A stretch of 64,000 nucleotides of DNA from contig CM074138.1 of NCBI GenBank assembly GCA_037178625.1, positions 2,108,001 to 2,172,000 on the forward strand, written 5' to 3'. Both the position numbers and the translations under genes were made by a program. The notes beneath the pieces are model-generated. The model saw nothing but the letters and a program-made list of their open reading frames with translations. It was not told the origin of the DNA and did no database searches. Source of the DNA: Skeletonema tropicum (Eukaryota > Bacillariophyta > Thalassiosirophyceae > Thalassiosirales > Thalassiosiraceae). The first letter of the stretch is position 1; every line of letters begins with the position of its first letter. Of the stretch, positions 60,001 to 64,000 are shown in pieces.

Positions 60001-61512
60001 TTAGTTGTTTGGTGACATACAATCCATGTAATCCCACACGCGCATATCATCGCACTCTTCCATCAGACCTTCCTCGAAGTACAATCCAGTACCGTCCGGA
60101 TGTCTCAAATCCGATTCAACATCCAAAACTGCTTCTTCATCTCTCCTCGGACGCAAGAACAGTGGAGCGCTGACTCTCGGCTTATATTTTTTGTTGGAAT
60201 TACCAAAGCCAAATGCGGATGGCGGTGGAGGCTTGGGTGCAATGACACGATGTATACATGTAGGTACTTGTCCGTCGGATAGGAGCTGGAGGAATTCACC
60301 AGCTAATGCAACGACGTGAATACAATCTTCTTCGCTACTTCCTTCAGCATCCATCCCTTCATCTGTAACAGTTGGTTTTATCGGTCGAACCCACTCCCCT
60401 CGTTCCTCAAGGTCATCACTCTCAGCATATCGTGACGAAGGACACCAAACTTCCAACCCTGCAATTTCCGGCATTGGAATCAGCGTCAAAAACGTCGAGT
60501 CCACATGTGGCCAAAATGCAGCATCATCCTCAACATTTTCACCTTGTTCATTTTCCGGTTTTGGTTTCAAATATCGAATGATACGTTGATACGAATTGGA
60601 CATCGTATCTGCAATCTCTTCATGATTACCGGGCACCATGTCGACCTTGGCAGTAGTACGTGAACAATCATCCAAAAGTTTATTTGTCGATTCAATATCC
60701 ATCCCTAGAACAGCTGAGGTGATTTGTGATCCTATATCGAATAATGTGCTCATTCCACTATGAGCACGGCTTAAACTCTTGGTTCCGACCAAGTCACCCA
60801 CTTCAAGGGGTAATAGTAATGGGTCTTCATCGGCATCTTCTCCGGGTATCAGTTTGGTGTAAAGAACTTGCATCTTACCCTCCTCGTTGACATTGTGATC
60901 AAACCCCGCATGAACATTGTTGGCAATACGAAACACTCCTAAATCTTTTAACCTGCGCGCTGCCACACTAGTAGCATCATTATAATATCTCTCGTCATCA
61001 CCCAAATCAACACCCTCAAAGAAGTTATCAGCAAAATCCACAAGTCCACGGACAGATGTGGCATCTTTTCCTGTAAGACGAATAATACAACATCCTGAGC
61101 CAGATGAGCGGCCGTGTATACCATCAGATGGTGGTATTGTGCCCTGTTGAGTATTGTCGTTGGCCATGTATGCTTCACGAATATCCCTTTTGGATGACAT
61201 GTCATATGTTGTTGATGCAGCAACATTATTACAGCTCTCACTACTCGTCTGCATATCTAAACGCGGTATAGTCTCATCTGAAGTATAGTGATCGCCTAAA
61301 CCGAAGCGGTTATGGCCCTCTTTGGAATTCCGGACGCGTTCATTGATTCCTCTGCCAAATTGACGGAGGAGTGGACGGTCCTTTGTGGTGGTGGCTATTG
61401 GAGGTTTTGGTTGTGTGGTAACAGTGGACGATAGGGCGATGGCTATTTGTGGTGCCGATGCTGCTGAGAGGAGGAACAGTGCTGCTGATTGTAGGCGGCT
61501 ATTCATCGTCAT
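60001..61512 (-). CDS. 2-oxoglutarate/Fe(II) dioxygenase-like protein (isopenicillin N synthase-like fold)
   Basis: This 503-residue single-exon protein starts at the ATG at 61510-61512. The N-terminus looks like a signal or transit peptide (RLQSAALFLLSAASAPQIAI). The C-terminal half has the double-stranded beta-helix marks of the 2OG oxygenases: FWPHVDSTFLTLIP (H-x-D iron ligands), GLEVW, VPTCIHRVIAP (distal His) and KPRVSAPLFLRP (R-x-S for 2-oxoglutarate). The iron triad and cosubstrate Arg are all present, so activity is plausible. Substrate is unknown. About 65 residues between the first ligands and distal His are acidic insertions (DDLEERGEWVR, DEGMDAEGSSEED). It is divergent from the sulfotransferase gene, 387 bp away. 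Confidence 0.8.
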   Translation of the reverse strand: MTMNSRLQSAALFLLSAASAPQIAIALSSTVTTQPKPPIATTTKDRPLLRQFGRGINERVRNSKEGHNRFGLGDHYTSDETIPRLDMQTSSESCNNVAASTTYDMSSKRDIREAYMANDNTQQGTIPPSDGIHGRSSGSGCCIIRLTGKDATSVRGLVDFADNFFEGVDLGDDERYYNDATSVAARRLKDLGVFRIANNVHAGFDHNVNEEGKMQVLYTKLIPGEDADEDPLLLPLEVGDLVGTKSLSRAHSGMSTLFDIGSQITSAVLGMDIESTNKLLDDCSRTTAKVDMVPGNHEEIADTMSNSYQRIIRYLKPKPENEQGENVEDDAAFWPHVDSTFLTLIPMPEIAGLEVWCPSSRYAESDDLEERGEWVRPIKPTVTDEGMDAEGSSEEDCIHVVALAGEFLQLLSDGQVPTCIHRVIAPKPPPPSAFGFGNSNKKYKPRVSAPLFLRPRRDEEAVLDVESDLRHPDGTGLYFEEGLMEECDDMRVWDYMDCMSPNN

Positions 61513-61899
61513 GCTATAACTATTTGATCACTACTTATGCTGTTGGTTGTTGCATTTTTTATGCTAGCTAGCTCGCTGTCCGCTGTCATCATGGTGTTGG
61601 CACTTTTTCTCTTCGATTTGACGACCACGCACTTCGGGCATCTATGACGTAAGTGAATCCGAATAAAGGCTTGAATACCCACACACCTGCCCGGCACTTC
61701 TGCTGGGATGTGAGTCTCTAAAATCTGAGTGTGTCTCATTGAATCAGTCGCGGATGGAAAGAATCCGGCATCACTTGGTCACGCAAGCTCCATTCACGGT
61801 CATTTTCCCCTCCTCTACCTTTGCACTTGGTCGGCACGATTGTGCCCAAATTTTTCATACTACACACTACGGTCCACATACGACCATCATTCCAAGACG
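61513..61899. promoter_or_regulatory. Divergent promoter region between dioxygenase and sulfotransferase
   Basis: 387 bp separate the two ATGs, so both promoters must lie here. A GCTAGCTAGC word is at 61564-61573. No other motif was recognised. Confidence 0.4.
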
Positions 61900-63159
61900 A
61901 TGACCATGAAAAGGACCGCTCAAATTGGCAGTTTCGTTGCCGTCTTATTATCCTGCCTGCTGCTGGCGTCAATACTCACCACTCGTCATGCAAAGCTGCA
62001 TCAAAATAATGATCAGTCATCGCCGCCACCACGACAGCTGGTTCATCCTCAACAGAGAATAATGACCCCACGGAGAAGATTAGAAGAGTCCAATATTGCT
62101 TCGGCCCCCGATAGGCTTGACGATGAGCAGAGGAAACAGCGCATCAAGGCATTTTTGGGAGGGATATATCCGCTTTTGGATTCCAATAATCTCCCCAAGT
62201 ACCTACGAGATAGTTTGCCGAGGGAGAAATTGTCGATAATGGATGTATGGGAGTTGGATTCGGATGTTGCCTTCTTTTGGCATATTCCTAAGGTGCGTAT
62301 ATTATTCCATCTTTTATTCTATGCCATGTTGTATTGTAAAATGTCTCAACAATACCCATAATATTCATATCTCCATATATAGGCATCTGGAAGCACACTA
62401 AAGAACATCATGAACTTCTGCTTCGATCTCAAACGTGCCGAGAACACAGACGGCTTACCCTCCATGGAATTCAAACGTAACAACATCCTCAACATGGATA
62501 CAACCTCTCCCAATGGCCTTGACAAATCATTCGAACAAAGGGATCAAATATTCGAACAGGTTGATCTAATTGTATCCAATTATTTCTTGGCCGGTTCTGC
62601 TCTATTTTCGGAGAATCATCATGGACGAGCATTTACTGTGTTGAGACATCCTATCGAAATTGCTCAGAGCTTATTCCATTATCGAAAGAAGGCAAAGTGG
62701 GAGCGGACGTACAGATCAGATTGGAATAAAATTACCTTCAAGGATTATGCGAATAGTGATAATTACATTGGGAACTGGGTGGTCCATCAATTGACTGGAA
62801 CTATGCCCTGGGTGGAATTGACCGATGGACATTTGGAACACGCCAAGAAAGTATTAGAAACCAAGGTATTTGTGGGTATTGCCGATCAAATGGATGAGAC
62901 GGTACGGCAACTACGCGAGTACTTTGGTTGGAAGGAGAAGGAGCAGAACTGTGCATTCAATTATCTCCACAATTCTCCGAGTAATACCAATCCACATCCT
63001 CTCATTAAGCGTGGGTCGGAGACGTGGAAAATAGTGGCAGAGAAGGAGAAGTATGACATGGCTCTCTATCATTATGCGTTGGAGTTGTTTGCGGGTCAAC
63101 GCGATATGATTAGGATGTTCTCGGTTTATCGAAGTGGTGGTGCGTTGCGTAAACCTTAG
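61900..63159 (+). CDS. Sulfotransferase-like type II membrane protein, two exons
   Basis: Exons 61900-62292 and 62383-63159 are joined across GTGCGT...ATATAG in phase 0, giving 389 residues. Family members transfer sulfate from PAPS to carbohydrate, normally in the Golgi. A signal anchor (IGSFVAVLLSCLLLASIL) lies at about residues 7-25. The splice exactly rebuilds the 5'-phosphosulfate loop FFWHIPKASGSTLKNIM. AFTVLRHPIEIAQSLFHY supplies the 3'-phosphate site (Arg and Ser). ATG at 61900 is chosen because it gives the anchor near the N-terminus, though the frame is open upstream. Acceptor is unknown; sulfated cell-wall polysaccharides would be typical for algae. Confidence 0.85.
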
Positions 63160-63190
63160 GTATTGTAGTTAGTAAAATGATTCCAACTTG

Positions 63191-64000
63191 TTATTTTTGG
63201 ACGTCAAAGATGGCCAAGTAGGAGCAAACATTCGTAATCACAGCAGCGGCGCCGCAGTTGACCCGGCTCAATGCCCTTCTCTTTCTCTTCTTTGTAGTAA
63301 ATCCATCTTCTTCAAGCTTTGCCTTCCACAGAGCCATCTCTAACAATGACATCGCTTCCTTCATCAATCTGTTGTGTTCAAGTTTGTAGCCTTCAATTTT
63401 GAAGTGAACTGTCTCCATCCATGTCTCCATTCTCGTTGTCTTTGGGCCGTGTTTAATCTTTGGGAGAATTGAATTGATTCTCTTCATTTCTGTATTGATT
63501 TCATTCTTCCACTTTTCGATGGTAAGAGACGACACGATTTTGCTCACTCCAGTAATATTGATTGAGGTCAACTGATCACACGAATCGAAAATCTGATGAT
63601 TGGTACTAAGAAGCTGAACATTGAGAGGGATAACAATGCGCTTGAGAGCAGTGCAGCTACCAAATGATTTATATCCAATACCAATTCGTTTGTTCCCAGA
63701 GGGAATGATGACTTCCTCCAGGTCTTCACATCCGTGGAATGCCTGCCTCCCCAACACGTCCAGATTGCTGGGGAGTTTGACAGCAGCGAGAGAGTTACAG
63801 CGACGGAAGGCTTCTTCACCAATTTCTCTGAGATTTTCGGGGAGCTCAAGGTCGAGGAGGTCTTCGCAGAAAGCAAATGCTAACGTACCAATGACGGACA
63901 GTTTCGACGGGAGATTGATACACCGTAAATAGTTGCAACTATAGAATGCCCCGTATTCAATCTTATCAACGCCTTCGTGAAGATAAACCTCCTCTAAATA
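63191..64000 (-). CDS. BspA-type leucine-rich repeat protein (LRR_5), 5' end outside the window
   Basis: The frame is open from the window edge to the stop at 63191-63193, 269 codons, so the start lies beyond 64000. Residues near the edge form five or six LRR_5 repeats of ~23 residues: VDKIEYGAFYSCNYLRCINL, LSVIGTLAFAFCEDLLDLEL, LREIGEEAFRRCNSLAAVKL, LDVLGRQAFHGCEDLEEVII, IGYKSFGSCTALKRIVIP. A helical, lysine-rich C-terminal part (KWKNEINTEMKRINSILPKI, KKRKRRALSRVNCG) follows. Such proteins are very numerous in diatoms; functions are mostly unknown, presumably protein binding. It ends 31 bp from the convergent sulfotransferase stop. Confidence 0.8.
   Translation of the reverse strand, partial: YLEEVYLHEGVDKIEYGAFYSCNYLRCINLPSKLSVIGTLAFAFCEDLLDLELPENLREIGEEAFRRCNSLAAVKLPSNLDVLGRQAFHGCEDLEEVIIPSGNKRIGIGYKSFGSCTALKRIVIPLNVQLLSTNHQIFDSCDQLTSINITGVSKIVSSLTIEKWKNEINTEMKRINSILPKIKHGPKTTRMETWMETVHFKIEGYKLEHNRLMKEAMSLLEMALWKAKLEEDGFTTKKRKRRALSRVNCGAAAVITNVCSYLAIFDVQK

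Overview
The window is nuclear DNA of a eukaryote, most probably a diatom (stramenopile). Genes are spaced singly on both strands. Introns are short GT-AG introns of about 85-125 bp. Proteins are serine/threonine/asparagine-rich, many with one membrane anchor, and LRR_5/BspA repeats, secreted SGNH-type proteins and P-S-x-S-P-S-rich ectodomains are all common in diatoms. The diatom assignment is inference; no rRNA, plastid gene or species marker is present.

1-14,078: an array of a ~1.97 kb tandem repeat. Three copies carry the same small minus-strand reading frame (149 codons). One copy is interrupted by an apparently full-length 8.57 kb non-LTR retrotransposon with a perfect 16-bp target-site duplication. 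It encodes a small ORF1, then ORF2 (APE-type endonuclease plus reverse transcriptase) joined to ORF1 by an overlapping TAATG stop-start, then a third frame with RNase H, a CCHC finger and an Ulp1/SENP-like cysteine protease. Its 3' UTR holds three consecutive hairpins and it ends in (TATT)n.

14,079-20,583: ~6.5 kb of decayed, pyrimidine-rich sequence bounded by 175/177-bp direct repeats, full of two-copy tandem duplications. It is probably a dead minus-strand LTR retrotransposon.

20,584-31,259: a mosaic of genes and small mobile elements. There are three ~515-bp MITEs with 4-bp target-site duplications and a 912-bp TRIM-like element nested in a MITE nested in a solo terminal repeat. The genes are a three-exon SGNH/PC-esterase-like membrane protein, a VWA/Cache alpha2-delta-like membrane protein, and a local family of small secreted proteins (two intact, one short, one broken).

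31,260-36,000: a FYVE-like zinc-finger/glycine-zipper protein and a three-exon parallel beta-helix protein.

36,000-48,300: a region rich in inverted repeats. These are a near-perfect palindrome with ~591-bp arms (each with a tRNA-like unit), a ~531-bp foldback element, and a pair of ~300-bp inverted arms lying exactly between divergent GH10 xylanase and aldo-keto reductase genes. Retroelement fragments lie between them.

48,300-64,000: ordinary gene-rich DNA with an aldo-keto reductase, an SGNH-like type II membrane protein, a long single-pass protein with possible stop readthrough, a small secreted cysteine-rich protein, a 2-oxoglutarate/Fe(II) dioxygenase-like protein, a sulfotransferase and a BspA-type LRR protein cut by the window end.

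One possible functional link is xylan cleavage (GH10) with reduction of the sugar released (aldo-keto reductase), both genes lying beside arms of the same inverted duplication. Several genes concern cell-surface or Golgi carbohydrate chemistry. All exon joins were worked out by eye from splice signals and frame.
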